From: Bacteroidales bacterium
Lineage (GTDB): Bacteria; Bacteroidota; Bacteroidia; Bacteroidales; UBA932
Reading direction: 5' to 3'
DNA: 64,000 bases
Assembly: GCA_017415715.1 (NCBI GenBank)
Contig: JAFQFD010000028.1
Coordinates: 1 to 64,000 of the forward strand
In this document: positions 23,578 to 32,831 of the stretch, piece by piece
How the letters are laid out: every line of letters starts with the position of its first letter
Position numbering within the stretch: position 1 is the first letter of the stretch
The notes under the pieces: model-generated
What the model saw: the letters and a program-made list of their open reading frames with translations, nothing else
What the model was told of the DNA's origin: nothing
Database searches by the model: none
Translations under genes and position numbers: made by a program

Positions 23578-26397
23578 ATGAAGAAATTCGTGTCCAGAAT
23601 ATGGGTGCCGGCATTGCTGGTGATGGTGGCTGCGGCGCAGTCATTCGGCATCGACGCAGGCAGGGCCGTCGGTCTGAGAAGGCTGGCGGACTCGCTCGTT
23701 CTTACCCGTGTGACGCCGGACACGACTGCAGTCAGCATTGATACGACAGCAGCCGACACGGCAGCATCTGACTCTCTGCCGGCAGACTCTCTGGTTCTTG
23801 ACAGCCTTCTGACAGATTCTCTCCAGAGAGACACAGCAAAGGTCGACACCCTTGTCCTTGCGGCAAGAGACACCATCAAGATTCCTGATTCACTCGAGTT
23901 CAAGGACCCGTTCTTCTTCAAATACTACATAGCCGTCAAGGACTCCACCACAAGAAGGATAGTCCGCGACTCGCTCATTCAGGCAGGCGACACACTTGAG
24001 CTGATGAAGCTTGACTCGCTTTACATCAAGGATTCGACTGAGGTGGCAAAAGCGAAGTTCGACGCATGGTACGCTTCCCTCACAAGAAAGGAGCGCAAGA
24101 GATATGACGCAGAGCAGAAACTCCCTGCCCTCATCGCCGAGGCCAACAGGAAGATGGCAAGGAAGGACAGCATCAAGGCTGTGAAGGACAGCATCATACA
24201 GGCTACACCTCGTATTCTTGAAACATTCGCCTTCCCTGACTCTCTTCACTACAAGAGGATCGTGACATGGACGCATGACAGAAGATTCCACGAGATCGTC
24301 GGCCTTCGCGACCAGTCCACAGACTCGTCATTCAACTACAACTTCCACGACTACAAGTTCTATAATGAAGATGTAAACGCGACATGGCTCGGAACCATAG
24401 GTTCGCCTGTCCAGCTGTATGACTACTTCAAGAGGCAGGAGGAGGAGAACGCCATATTCTACACTCCTTACCAGATCTATTCATACACTCCGGCCACCTT
24501 GCCGAAGTATAACACCAAGACCCCGTACACAGAGCTCTGCTACTGGGGCACCCTGTTCGCCAACACGGAGAAGGAGGAGTCCAACATCAAGATCCTCACC
24601 ACCCAGAACATAACCCCTGAGCTCAACATGATGCTCCAGTACACCAGAAACGGTACGCGAGGCATGCTAAGGAACGAAGATGTCGATAACAGGAACTTCG
24701 TAGCCGCCACAAACTATACAGGCAAGAAATACCTGATGCACGCCGGATTCATATACAACAGGATCAGGCGCGGAGAGAACGGAGGCATCAGGGACGAAAT
24801 GTGGATCCGAGACACGACCGTAGATGCACGAGAGATCGAGGTATACCTCAACAACGCCAGAAGCAATCTCAAGAAAAACACGGTATTCCTTGACCAGAGC
24901 CTCCGCATACCGTTCACATTCCTCGACAAGGACGTAAGGGCGAAGAAGAAGGAGGAAAAGAGGCAGGCATTCCTTCGCGACAGCATCATGGCGACCGGTG
25001 ACTCTGCCGCAATCGCAGCATTTACGTTAGCCGAGGAGGCACGCCTGGCAAAAGAAGCTGAAGAGGCCGAGAGCAATGACACCTTGAAGACTGACATCAC
25101 CACAGCCTTCATCGGACACAGCAGCGAATACACGGTCATCAGGAAGTCATACGAAGACAATATAACATCGTCAGACAACTTCGCCCGCGAATTTTTCGGC
25201 GACAGGTTCTACATCAATCCGACCACCAGCCACGACTCCCTGAGAGTCATGAGGCTTGAGAACAGGGTGTTCATACGCCTGCAGCCTTGGAAGAGCGACG
25301 GCATCATCTCGAAGCTTGACGTGGGAATAGGAGACAAGCTCCTGAACTACTACAGTTTCAAGCCGACCGACTACATCCAGGGCAGCACGAATGTGCTTCA
25401 GAACTCCATGTATCTCTATGCAGGAGCTCAGGGACAATACAAGAAATACCTTACATGGAACGCCAAGGGACAATACACCTTCCTCGGGCACGAAATCAAC
25501 GATTTCGGCATTGAGGCGAACATGTCCTTCAGCGCATACCCTTTCAGAAGGGACAGGAAGAGTCCGCTTACGCTGAACGTACACTTTGAGACCAACCTCA
25601 AGGAGCCGGACTACTATCAGCAGCATCTCTTCACAAACCACTACAAGTGGAACAACGATTTCGGAAAGATATCGACAACAAAGCTTCAGGCGGCCGTGCT
25701 CGTACCGAAATGGAACCTTTACGGATCATTCGGATACGGTCTCTTGAGCAACAACATATATTACGACACCGATGGAATCGCCCGTCAGAACGACAAGGCA
25801 ATGAGCGTGATCACCGCCAACCTTCAGAAGGACTTCAAGCTGTGGAAGTTCCATCTGGAAAACAGGGCGATGCTCCAGTTCTCGTCAAATCCGGAAGTCA
25901 TGCCTCTGCCGCTTCTGTCCCTGAACCTCAGATATTACTTCCAGTTCGATGTCGTCAAGAACGTGATGAAGATGCAGATCGGAGCGAATGCCCTCTTCAC
26001 CACAAAATGGAATGCACCGGCATACAACCCTGTGCTCGGAGTTTTCCACAATCAGACAGAACGCGAATACGGCAACTGTCCATATATAGATGCATTTGTA
26101 AACATCCAGTGGAAGAGGGTTTCAGTCTTTGTGAAGGCAGTCAATGTAAACATGGGCTGGCCTAACAAGCATGCTGACTATTTCACTGCAGCCGGATACA
26201 TTGCTCCACAGAGGGGCATCAAGTTCGGCATCAAGTGGCCGTTCTGGGTGTTTGCAGGCAAGAACAGTTCAACCAGTGCTTCCAAAGCCGGAACCGCGGG
26301 AGGCGGTATGGGTGGAGGACGTCCGAGCACTGGCCGTCCGGGATCAGGCTCCGGACGACCAGGAGGCGGGCTTCAGAGCACCATAAACAGAAGATAA
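23578..26397 (+). CDS. Putative porin (Porin_10-like), 939 aa
   Basis: After a signal peptide (MKKFVSRIWVPALLVMVAAAQSFG) comes an Asp-Ser-Leu/Thr-rich low-complexity stretch (about 45-110), then a helical region with Arg/Lys/Asp repeats (about 140-200). The barrel part begins with FNYNFHDYKFYNEDVNATWLG and GSPVQLYDYFKR. The barrel strands (aromatic-rich, to about residue 900) resemble the Bacteroidota Porin_10 family. The C-terminal tail is Gly/Pro/Arg-rich (GMGGGRPSTGRPGSGSGRPG) and does not end in an aromatic residue, unusual for a barrel. Transported substrate is unknown. The stop and the ATG of the transglycosylase gene overlap by one base (TAATG). Confidence 0.82.
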   Translation: MKKFVSRIWVPALLVMVAAAQSFGIDAGRAVGLRRLADSLVLTRVTPDTTAVSIDTTAADTAASDSLPADSLVLDSLLTDSLQRDTAKVDTLVLAARDTIKIPDSLEFKDPFFFKYYIAVKDSTTRRIVRDSLIQAGDTLELMKLDSLYIKDSTEVAKAKFDAWYASLTRKERKRYDAEQKLPALIAEANRKMARKDSIKAVKDSIIQATPRILETFAFPDSLHYKRIVTWTHDRRFHEIVGLRDQSTDSSFNYNFHDYKFYNEDVNATWLGTIGSPVQLYDYFKRQEEENAIFYTPYQIYSYTPATLPKYNTKTPYTELCYWGTLFANTEKEESNIKILTTQNITPELNMMLQYTRNGTRGMLRNEDVDNRNFVAATNYTGKKYLMHAGFIYNRIRRGENGGIRDEMWIRDTTVDAREIEVYLNNARSNLKKNTVFLDQSLRIPFTFLDKDVRAKKKEEKRQAFLRDSIMATGDSAAIAAFTLAEEARLAKEAEEAESNDTLKTDITTAFIGHSSEYTVIRKSYEDNITSSDNFAREFFGDRFYINPTTSHDSLRVMRLENRVFIRLQPWKSDGIISKLDVGIGDKLLNYYSFKPTDYIQGSTNVLQNSMYLYAGAQGQYKKYLTWNAKGQYTFLGHEINDFGIEANMSFSAYPFRRDRKSPLTLNVHFETNLKEPDYYQQHLFTNHYKWNNDFGKISTTKLQAAVLVPKWNLYGSFGYGLLSNNIYYDTDGIARQNDKAMSVITANLQKDFKLWKFHLENRAMLQFSSNPEVMPLPLLSLNLRYYFQFDVVKNVMKMQIGANALFTTKWNAPAYNPVLGVFHNQTEREYGNCPYIDAFVNIQWKRVSVFVKAVNVNMGWPNKHADYFTAAGYIAPQRGIKFGIKWPFWVFAGKNSSTSASKAGTAGGGMGGGRPSTGRPGSGSGRPGGGLQSTINRR

Positions 26398-27479
26398 TGT
26401 TATTTACAGAAAAAAGAATCAGAAGAACAAGGAACGTACTCATATCTTTGCTCATCATCTGCCTTACACCGATATGTGAAAAGGGACGCCTCCTCAGCGG
26501 AGCGAAAGCGGATGATGTATTTGCAGGCAAAGAACTGGTCTGCGCCATCGACCTGGGAAAGGACATGCGCAGCGGACACTGGCTTGAGACAGGCTTCAGC
26601 TACGAACTCGTCAGAAGGTTTGCCCAGGACAACGGATGTACGGTCAGAATCATCGCCACCGGCTCAAGAAATGAGGCGGAATACATAGATTCACTCAAAT
26701 GCGGAAAGGCGGACATCGTCATAACACATGTCGAAGAAGAAGACACTCTTGATGGAGTGCTGATGTCACGTGTCGTCAATGACTGCTCCGTATGGATGAC
26801 AGACGATGACAATCCAAGAGAGATCCTGCAGATCAACAAATGGATCAGCCTTTATTCAACAACAGAGGAATACGCTCAGCTCAAGGAGATGTTCCATGCC
26901 GCCACAAGTCCTGTCAAAAGGGCATCACAAGGCGTAATCGCAGAAAATGTAAGTCCATACGATGAGATCATCAAGACTCATGCAGCAGATCTCGGCTGGG
27001 ACTGGAGGCTTCTCGCTGCGGTAATATACCAGGAATCAAAATTCTCCATAAGTTCCAAGTCACACCGAGGTGCCACAGGGCTGATGCAGGTGATGCCAAG
27101 GAATGCCGCAAGATACGGCATTTACGACCTCACAGACCCTGAGAACAACATTCTCGCCGGAACAATACATCTGTCCAAGATACAGGACAGGTTCAAGGAC
27201 TACGGCTTCACGCATGACGAAATGATCAAGTTCACACTTGCGGCATATAACGCAGGTGCGGGAAGGATCACCGACTGCAGAAGACTTGCGGCAGCGCAGG
27301 GGCTTGACAACAGGAAATGGGATAATATCGTGAAAGTCATTCCCATGATGAGGGAAGACACCATACTTGAGGAAGAGAGCGTCAAGCTCGGCAAGTTCCA
27401 GGGCCACGAGACCATCGCTTATGTCGAGAATGTAATGAGGATCTACAGGTCCATCTGCGCCATCTGTCCGAAGGCGTAA
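26397..27479 (+). CDS. MltF-like membrane-bound lytic transglycosylase
   Basis: The start at 26397 overlaps the porin stop (TAATG) and gives MLFTEKRIRRTRNVLISLLIICLT, a basic N-terminus with a membrane/signal segment. An in-frame ATG at 26235 is rejected because it lies within porin coding sequence. Residues about 45-165 resemble a shortened type-3 solute-binding domain (GKELVCAIDLGKDMRSG; YIDSLKCGKADIVITHV), and about 190-350 form an SLT domain with catalytic Glu in IYQESKFS (about 212), GATGLMQVMP and AAYNAGAGR. This is the MltF arrangement; it cleaves peptidoglycan with 1,6-anhydroMurNAc release. It meets the convergent permease gene with no base between stops. Confidence 0.9.
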   Translation: MLFTEKRIRRTRNVLISLLIICLTPICEKGRLLSGAKADDVFAGKELVCAIDLGKDMRSGHWLETGFSYELVRRFAQDNGCTVRIIATGSRNEAEYIDSLKCGKADIVITHVEEEDTLDGVLMSRVVNDCSVWMTDDDNPREILQINKWISLYSTTEEYAQLKEMFHAATSPVKRASQGVIAENVSPYDEIIKTHAADLGWDWRLLAAVIYQESKFSISSKSHRGATGLMQVMPRNAARYGIYDLTDPENNILAGTIHLSKIQDRFKDYGFTHDEMIKFTLAAYNAGAGRITDCRRLAAAQGLDNRKWDNIVKVIPMMREDTILEEESVKLGKFQGHETIAYVENVMRIYRSICAICPKA

Positions 27480-28676
27480 CTATTTCACTCTCACAGTCTC
27501 TGCCGGATCGACCTTGGAGATGAAAAGGGTCGGGATGAGCAGCAGGAGAAGAATCGCGACAAAGGCCACGATGTCCGCTATCAGGACAGGCAGAAAATCA
27601 AGATGCACAGGTACATATGACACAAAGTAATTCTCAGGGTCTAGCTTGAGAAGATGTGTCGTACCCTGTACTATGCAGAAAAGCACTGCAAGAAGGTTTC
27701 CTGCAAGCATACCTTTAGCCACCAGGACTGCCGCACTCGAAAGGAAGACCTTGGAAATCGACCTGTCGGTCATGCCGATCGACTTGAGAAGACCTATGGT
27801 GGAAATATTCTCAAAAAGCATTATAAGCAGACCGGATATCATGTTGAATCCTGCCACGATTATCATCAGAAGCAGGATGAAGAACACATTGAAATCAATC
27901 AGCGAAAGCCATCCGAACACCTGCGGATATCTTGAAACCGCCGAAACAGAAATAAGGGCGTCATCATCTTCTGTGGCATAGGTATTCATGACAAAGCCGA
28001 TTTCGGCTGCCGCAGCTTCCATAGACTCCTCGTCTCTATACGAAGGCGCCAGGAGCACCTCGAGCATCGAGGCTTCGTCCTGTTCCCATCCGTTCAGACG
28101 ACGCATGTCCTCAATGTCGGCATACACCAGAAACCTGCCGTCCGGATCCGCTCCGGACTCGTATGTGTCAACTATGTTGAACTGCCTCACCTTCATCCTT
28201 TCGCCTACAAAGTAGGTCAGCATACGGTCACCCGGGCCAAGTCCGGACGCCTCGGCAAAGGACTTCGGCACGGCGACAGCAAGTTTCACTGTATCAACAT
28301 CTTCCGTCCCCACAGCAGCATGCACTCCACCTGGCATACCCTTGACCAGCACGCCATGTATCTGGTCTTCATGCTTGACGATGCCGGCCCTGAAGACTGC
28401 CGGACGGATTTCGGACACTTCATCCATGTCTTCAAGCATACCTATATATGATGGTCTGGTGTTTATCGGACTGCCCTCATCCAGATAGCTCATTGTCGGA
28501 TGGGTCAGAAGCACATCGCCTGTCATGGCGGACAGGCCGTCGCGAAGCTCGGTCCTGAAGCCTGAAGACACGGCGACTGCAATGATGATCACAAGGAAGC
28601 TTATCGCAACGGAAACCATCGCGATACGGCCTTTGAAACGAAGCCTTCTTCCTATGAAAAGTGATGCATCCATCAT
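27480..28676 (-). CDS. LolE/FtsX-like ABC-transporter permease
   Basis: A 398-aa membrane protein with one N-terminal helix (about 19-40, IAMVSVAISFLVIIIAVAVSSG), a large periplasmic domain (about 41-260) and three C-terminal helices, ending in the VDPAETVRVK segment typical of LolC/E and MacB-type permeases. The N-terminal LFIGRRLRFKG also fits this family. No ATPase gene is adjacent, so the LolD-type partner must be encoded elsewhere. Its ATG overlaps the stop of the TPR gene by 4 nt (ATGA). Lipoprotein release from the inner membrane is the likely role by family; another MacB-like function cannot be excluded. Confidence 0.85.
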   Translation of the reverse strand: MMDASLFIGRRLRFKGRIAMVSVAISFLVIIIAVAVSSGFRTELRDGLSAMTGDVLLTHPTMSYLDEGSPINTRPSYIGMLEDMDEVSEIRPAVFRAGIVKHEDQIHGVLVKGMPGGVHAAVGTEDVDTVKLAVAVPKSFAEASGLGPGDRMLTYFVGERMKVRQFNIVDTYESGADPDGRFLVYADIEDMRRLNGWEQDEASMLEVLLAPSYRDEESMEAAAAEIGFVMNTYATEDDDALISVSAVSRYPQVFGWLSLIDFNVFFILLLMIIVAGFNMISGLLIMLFENISTIGLLKSIGMTDRSISKVFLSSAAVLVAKGMLAGNLLAVLFCIVQGTTHLLKLDPENYFVSYVPVHLDFLPVLIADIVAFVAILLLLLIPTLFISKVDPAETVRVK

Positions 28677-29593
28677 TTGTTCAGAGCATCAATTCTTGCT
28701 TTTGCCTGTGCTTTCTCGATATCGGTGCCATGCTCCGCAAGCATGGTCAGATATTTCTTTTCCATCTTGACATTACCGAGCTTTCTTGCAGCCAGGCAGC
28801 TGTTCTTGATCGCAGTGTAGTCAGACGGATTCTTCTTCAACACCTTATTGTAATATTTGAGGGCCGTCTTGCAGTCATCCTTCACCAGCATATGGTATGT
28901 ACCTATGTTGCTCAAAAACGCCATGTTGGACGGATAGACTCCGATCATAACCTCAGAAAGCTTCCTGAAGGCCTCATATGAAGATGGAGTTGCAAGTGTA
29001 TAGAAACTGATGCAGTATTCCTGCATGGCGTCGGCGAAGAACTCCGCATCGGCAGGATTGCCGTCATATGTCCACTCCTCGGTTCCCTTCACAAAGTCAT
29101 TTGTCAGACCAATGAGGTTTGCAAGCGCAATGTCAGGACTCTCTCTCTCATATGACACATACGCATTGGTCTTCATGAAACGGAAGTCCAGTCTTTCAGG
29201 ATATACCTCTATGGCCCTGTCCACGGCATTGATCGCCTCACGGAAAAGTTCATCATCGTACGCAAGTACTTGGAAATAAAACACATCCGCACCTGTCGAA
29301 TCCTTGAGCGACAGCACAGGATCCGTTCCAAGATACTTCTTGGTCTCCTTGGTGACCACCTCGGTCCTCTGCGCCTTGGTCAGATAATAATGGAACTTGG
29401 CCGTCAGCATCCTGTCATTGTCCTGATCGGCCTTCGCCCAGTTGTTTATGAGCGTCTCGATGCCGACTCCGGCAGGACCCACCTGAGAGACCAGCAGATT
29501 GTATCTGCGCTCGAAGTCCTGGGTCTGAGCCGCCATATGCAGCGCTGTCAGAAGCGCCGCGAGTGTCATGAATATTCTTTTGATCATAATCAT
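28673..29593 (-). CDS. Exported tetratricopeptide-repeat protein
   Basis: The start at 29593 overlaps the preceding stop as ATGA and gives a signal peptide (MIMIKRIFMTLAALLTALHMAAQ) and a 306-aa protein. The C-terminal third has clear TPR-like helices (SNMAFLSNIGTYHMLVKDDCKTALKYYNKVLKKNPSDYTAIKN, quoted here by its ends SNMAF and AIKN at about 215-258). The middle part (VDRAIEVYPERLDFRFMKTNAYV) also looks like a TPR. A scaffold role in the periplasm is inferred. It is bound into a five-gene chain pyrE-SRPBCC-methyltransferase-TPR-permease by start/stop overlaps. Confidence 0.82.
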   Translation of the reverse strand: MIMIKRIFMTLAALLTALHMAAQTQDFERRYNLLVSQVGPAGVGIETLINNWAKADQDNDRMLTAKFHYYLTKAQRTEVVTKETKKYLGTDPVLSLKDSTGADVFYFQVLAYDDELFREAINAVDRAIEVYPERLDFRFMKTNAYVSYERESPDIALANLIGLTNDFVKGTEEWTYDGNPADAEFFADAMQEYCISFYTLATPSSYEAFRKLSEVMIGVYPSNMAFLSNIGTYHMLVKDDCKTALKYYNKVLKKNPSDYTAIKNSCLAARKLGNVKMEKKYLTMLAEHGTDIEKAQAKARIDALNK

Positions 29594-30969
29594 CTTATAT
29601 CCATTCTTATTCGTCTGCTCTGCGGATGCAGGCTGTTGCATCTGTTGCCTATATTCTTGACAAATCCGAGCGGGAGTCCCTGGTATCTGACCAGCAGATA
29701 TCCGAGAGGGGCCTCCGGAAAAGCCACATTGTCCCTGTGCAGATATGCAAGAGCGGTCTGCCTGTCCACCTCTACTGACGGGAAAGCGTCATCTGCAAGC
29801 ATCAGAGACAGAGCCAGGTCTGCATCCGGCACCAGATTCTTTCCCTTTACGATTCCGACCGCACATCCGGCCGCTGTCACATGAAGCACCTGCTCCACCA
29901 TGGCCACATCCGTTGCGATATTCTTCGGCACGGCTGTCACGGTCTCCCCTTTCATCCTTATTACGCACTCTGTCTTCAGCAGCCTGTCCACGCCGGACGG
30001 AAGCGGCGCTTCCTTTCCCGGACGCGACGGCTTCTGTCCTTTCGCACGGACCTGCCGGAACTCGACCTCGGAAGTCTTGCGTACAGCGGAGCAATACTGT
30101 CCCTCACCTTCAACATGTCCCGGCACAAGACTGTATCCCAGCTCTGTCTTGAGGACTCCCGGCATTCCCGGCACCACATCCTCATGCATCAGGAACTCTG
30201 CGCCCAGCTCTTCGGCCATCCAGCGAACATTGCCGTCATTCTCCTTCTTATTGAATGTGCAGGTTGAATATACCATGACACCGCCCTGTGCAAGCGCTGG
30301 CCATACATCGGCAAGGATTCTGCGCTGACGCGCCTCACATAGAGCCACATTGTCCTCCGACCACTGGCGGAGAGCCTCCTCATCCTTCCTGAACATGCCT
30401 TCTCCCGAGCATGGAACATCTGCCACTATCATATCAAAGAAACCTGGCAACGCGGCGAATGCACTCGGATCGTCAGAGACGACGGTCACATTCTGATCTC
30501 CCCATAGAGCCACATTGTCCGCAAGGATTCCGACCCTGGCTTTCATGACTTCGTTGGAAACCAGCATGAACCCGTCTCCGAAAGCCTCCCTCAGCGACGC
30601 TGCAAGATCTGTGGTCTTTCCTCCCGGAGCCGCACACAGGTCAAGCACCCTGAACGGGCGGCCGACCGGCCTTGCCACATCCTTCAGCAATGCTCTGAAG
30701 GCATGTCCCACAAACATCGAAGAGGAATCCTGCACATAATAAGCTCCGGCATGGAAGAGCGGATCCAGGGTGAACACCGGACGCTCGGCCAGGATGCGGC
30801 CATACCTGCTCCAAGGCACCTGACGTCCTTCCGGCCCCGCCTCACCCTTGAAAGGGTTCAGGCGCACGGCCACCGACGCAGGCTCCTCAAACGCAGAAAA
30901 AGCGACAAGGGCATTTTCGCTCCCTATCGCCTCTTCCATATACCTCCTGAATGACGGGTCTATTATCAT
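29590..30969 (-). CDS. RNA m5C methyltransferase (NOL1/NOP2/Sun, RsmF-like)
   Basis: The 459-aa protein has the SAM-binding motif VLDLCAAPGGKTTDL (about 105-120), the motif IV catalytic region VADVPCSGEGM with Cys at about 187 and the second Cys in YSTCTF (about 235), which define RNA cytosine-5 methyltransferases using two cysteines. The C-terminal 130 residues (GCAVGIVKGKNLVPDADLALSL) resemble the PUA-like extension of RsmF/YebU. By family it modifies 16S rRNA, but a tRNA target cannot be ruled out. It overlaps the genes on both sides by 4 nt (ATGA). Confidence 0.9.
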   Translation of the reverse strand: MIIDPSFRRYMEEAIGSENALVAFSAFEEPASVAVRLNPFKGEAGPEGRQVPWSRYGRILAERPVFTLDPLFHAGAYYVQDSSSMFVGHAFRALLKDVARPVGRPFRVLDLCAAPGGKTTDLAASLREAFGDGFMLVSNEVMKARVGILADNVALWGDQNVTVVSDDPSAFAALPGFFDMIVADVPCSGEGMFRKDEEALRQWSEDNVALCEARQRRILADVWPALAQGGVMVYSTCTFNKKENDGNVRWMAEELGAEFLMHEDVVPGMPGVLKTELGYSLVPGHVEGEGQYCSAVRKTSEVEFRQVRAKGQKPSRPGKEAPLPSGVDRLLKTECVIRMKGETVTAVPKNIATDVAMVEQVLHVTAAGCAVGIVKGKNLVPDADLALSLMLADDAFPSVEVDRQTALAYLHRDNVAFPEAPLGYLLVRYQGLPLGFVKNIGNRCNSLHPQSRRIRMDIR

Positions 30970-31412
30970 TTATTGAACATTGACGGGTCTACGCCTTCGG
31001 GCATCCTGCCCTCCGACATGGCCACGAGAGCATCCACGACCTTGTCAAGACCATCCTTGATCTTTCCTCCGAGGAGGGTCTTCATCATGAAATTGAGCTC
31101 CGCATCCACCACGATCTGGAAATCTGTCTTGTATGGATCGACAGCTGGATCGAAATGCAGAGTCAGGTGGAACTGGAACGGAGCGCCGTCATCGGCGTAT
31201 TCCAGTCTTGAGTAAGGAACACGGTCCACCACCTTCACCCCGATGTTGAATCCCTGCACCTCCGCATGTATGCTGTCATAATCGGCAGTGACCCCCTGCT
31301 TCTTTTCTTCAGGAAGGAACTGCACGAAATTGCGCATGTCCACGAATGTCATGTAAAGCTCATACGGAGCTTTAGACACGACAGCGCGCTTGCTCTTTAT
31401 CTCTACTGCCAT
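30966..31412 (-). CDS. SRPBCC/START-like protein
   Basis: The product from the ATG at 31412 is 148 aa (MAVEIKSKRAVVSKAPYELY). The first residues, with VSKAPYELYMTFVDMRNFVQFLP, are typical of the SRPBCC lipid/ligand-binding fold (coenzyme Q-binding/polyketide cyclase-like), where a beta-grip wraps a long C-terminal helix (about 112-135). No catalytic motif is known in this group. The ATG follows the pyrE stop with one base between (TAG-T-ATG). A longer in-frame reading from 31631 is only a shadow of pyrE. The ligand is unknown. Confidence 0.85.
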   Translation of the reverse strand: MAVEIKSKRAVVSKAPYELYMTFVDMRNFVQFLPEEKKQGVTADYDSIHAEVQGFNIGVKVVDRVPYSRLEYADDGAPFQFHLTLHFDPAVDPYKTDFQIVVDAELNFMMKTLLGGKIKDGLDKVVDALVAMSEGRMPEGVDPSMFNK

Positions 31413-31413
31413 A

Positions 31414-32052
31414 CTACTCAGTCTTTCCCCAGGTTGAAGGCGAGAATCTCCACTCCTTGAGGACCTCCTTTTCAGACTCCTTGATGTAGCCTGTCTCGGA
31501 AGCCACCTCCACGAGAGTGTCGTAGTTTGACAGAGTGGTAAGCTCCACATTGCTGTCTTCGAAGGCCTTGCGTGCCTGGTTGAAGTTGTACGAGAAGATC
31601 GCCACCATTCCGAGGATGTCAGCTCCTGCATTCACGAGAGCGTTCTTTGCCGCGAGGCTGCTCATTCCTGTAGAAATCAGGTCTTCCACAATGACCACCT
31701 TTGCTCCGGTCTCGAGGAGTCCCTCGATCTGCGAGCCTGTTCCGTGATCCTTTGGCTTCGGCCTTACATAGCAGAACGGCTTTCCGAGGATGTGCGCCAC
31801 GAGATATCCGTGAGCGATCGCTCCTGTCGCCACACCTGCGATGACCTCCACGTCAGGATACTGCTTCATGATGATGTCCGCCATCCATCTGCAGATGTTC
31901 TCGCGGATCTCAGGGTATGAGAGTACCTTTCTGTTGTCACAATATATAGGTGATTTCCATCCTGAAGCCCAGGTGAACGGATTTTCCGGTCTCAACATGA
32001 CGGCCTTGATGTCCAGAAGGGACTTGGCCACTGCTTTCTCAATTGCATCCAT
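31414..32052 (-). CDS. pyrE: Orotate phosphoribosyltransferase
   Basis: Transfers phosphoribosyl from PRPP to orotate to give OMP in pyrimidine synthesis. The 212-aa protein has SGWKSPIYCDNRKVLSYPEIR near residue 30-50, GVATGAIAHGYLVA (about 75-88), RPKPKDHGTGSQIEG (about 99-113) and the PRPP-binding motif VVIVEDLISTGMSS (about 118-131). It is the first gene of a five-gene coupled operon and is divergent from a NUDIX gene. Confidence 0.95.
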   Translation of the reverse strand: MDAIEKAVAKSLLDIKAVMLRPENPFTWASGWKSPIYCDNRKVLSYPEIRENICRWMADIIMKQYPDVEVIAGVATGAIAHGYLVAHILGKPFCYVRPKPKDHGTGSQIEGLLETGAKVVIVEDLISTGMSSLAAKNALVNAGADILGMVAIFSYNFNQARKAFEDSNVELTTLSNYDTLVEVASETGYIKESEKEVLKEWRFSPSTWGKTE

Positions 32053-32073
32053 AAGTCTTTTATTTAATTTTCA

Positions 32074-32081
32074 TATATTTG
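32074..32081 (+). promoter_or_regulatory. Candidate -7 element of the NUDIX gene
   Basis: TATATTTG matches TAnnTTTG, 49 nt before the ATG at 32131. The predicted start of transcription (about 32088) coincides with that of the divergent pyrE promoter. Confidence 0.4.
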
Positions 32082-32094
32082 CGAACACATTCTG

Positions 32095-32102
32095 CAAAGT
32101 TA
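32095..32102 (-). promoter_or_regulatory. Candidate -7 element of the pyrE operon
   Basis: Minus-strand TAACTTTG matches TAnnTTTG, 42 nt before the pyrE ATG. It lies inside the predicted NUDIX leader, so the two promoters face each other across about 13 bp. Confidence 0.45.
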
Positions 32103-32130
32103 ATAAATTTATAATAAAATTATAGGTGTA

Positions 32131-32742
32131 ATGCGCAAAATATACTTCGAAAAACGCTGCATCATAATATGCCCTCCTGACGAGCAGGCGCTGTCTGATC
32201 CCAACGCCATCCTATACAACATCGGTACCAGCGTGGACATACATTCCCTTGTCGGAATGTTCGAGACATCCGACTCGCTCCTGAAGGTCTATATCCCTAC
32301 AGGGGACCCGGAGGGGACATACCGCAGGATATGCAGCGAATTTGTGGAAGTAAACGCAGGTGGAGGACTTGTCTCCAACCGGCGCGGAGACTACCTGCTG
32401 ATCAGCCGCAACGGACTCTGGGACCTGCCCAAGGGGCATCAGGACCCGGGCGAGGAGATCAGCGTGACGGCCCTGCGCGAGGTCAGCGAGGAGACAGGCA
32501 TAGACCAGCTGATGCTGCGCGACCTGATCTGCGTCACCGACCACTGCTACAGAAGGGACGGCAAGTGGCATCTGAAGCACACCTGGTGGTACGACATGCT
32601 TTACACCGATCCGACCGACCTTACCCCGCAGACCGAGGAGGACATCTCGAAGGCGGCATGGGTGGCGAAGTCCAGCCTTCCGCCATACCTCCATAACACA
32701 TATCCGTCTATCATTGAGGTCTTCCGAGAGGCAAAAGTCTGA
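32131..32742 (+). CDS. NUDIX hydrolase
   Basis: The Nudix box GHQDPGEEISVTALREVSEETGI (a match to Gx5Ex7REuxEExGu) lies at about 102-124; I give its ends because the full motif spans 23 residues: it begins GHQDPGEE and ends REVSEETGI. It is preceded by GLWDLPKG, the usual strand before the box. The 203-aa length includes an N-terminal domain of about 70 residues that I do not recognise. The substrate, a nucleoside diphosphate linked to another moiety, is unknown. It is divergent from pyrE. Confidence 0.9.
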   Translation: MRKIYFEKRCIIICPPDEQALSDPNAILYNIGTSVDIHSLVGMFETSDSLLKVYIPTGDPEGTYRRICSEFVEVNAGGGLVSNRRGDYLLISRNGLWDLPKGHQDPGEEISVTALREVSEETGIDQLMLRDLICVTDHCYRRDGKWHLKHTWWYDMLYTDPTDLTPQTEEDISKAAWVAKSSLPPYLHNTYPSIIEVFREAKV

Positions 32743-32744
32743 TT

Positions 32745-32772
32745 TTTCAACAATTCTGCACGAATGTTGAAA
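32745..32772. repeat. 8-bp inverted repeat after the NUDIX gene
   Basis: TTTCAACA (32745-32752) and TGTTGAAA (32765-32772) flank a 12-nt loop just after the NUDIX stop. There is no T-run, so a terminator function is only possible. Confidence 0.35.
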
Positions 32773-32801
32773 CAAAAACCGCAAAATTTCGTATAATATT
32801 A

Positions 32802-32809
32802 TGATTTTG
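32802..32809 (+). promoter_or_regulatory. Weak candidate -7 element of queA
   Basis: TGATTTTG has one mismatch to TAnnTTTG (second base) but sits at the same distance (22 nt) from the ATG as several better examples in this window. Confidence 0.3.
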
Positions 32810-32831
32810 CAGTTTAAAATTCACAACATAT

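Noticed and set aside
32743..32831. Possible preQ1 riboswitch before queA
   Set aside because: The leader has only an 8-bp dyad; the C-rich aptamer with a following A-rich tail of preQ1-I was not found.
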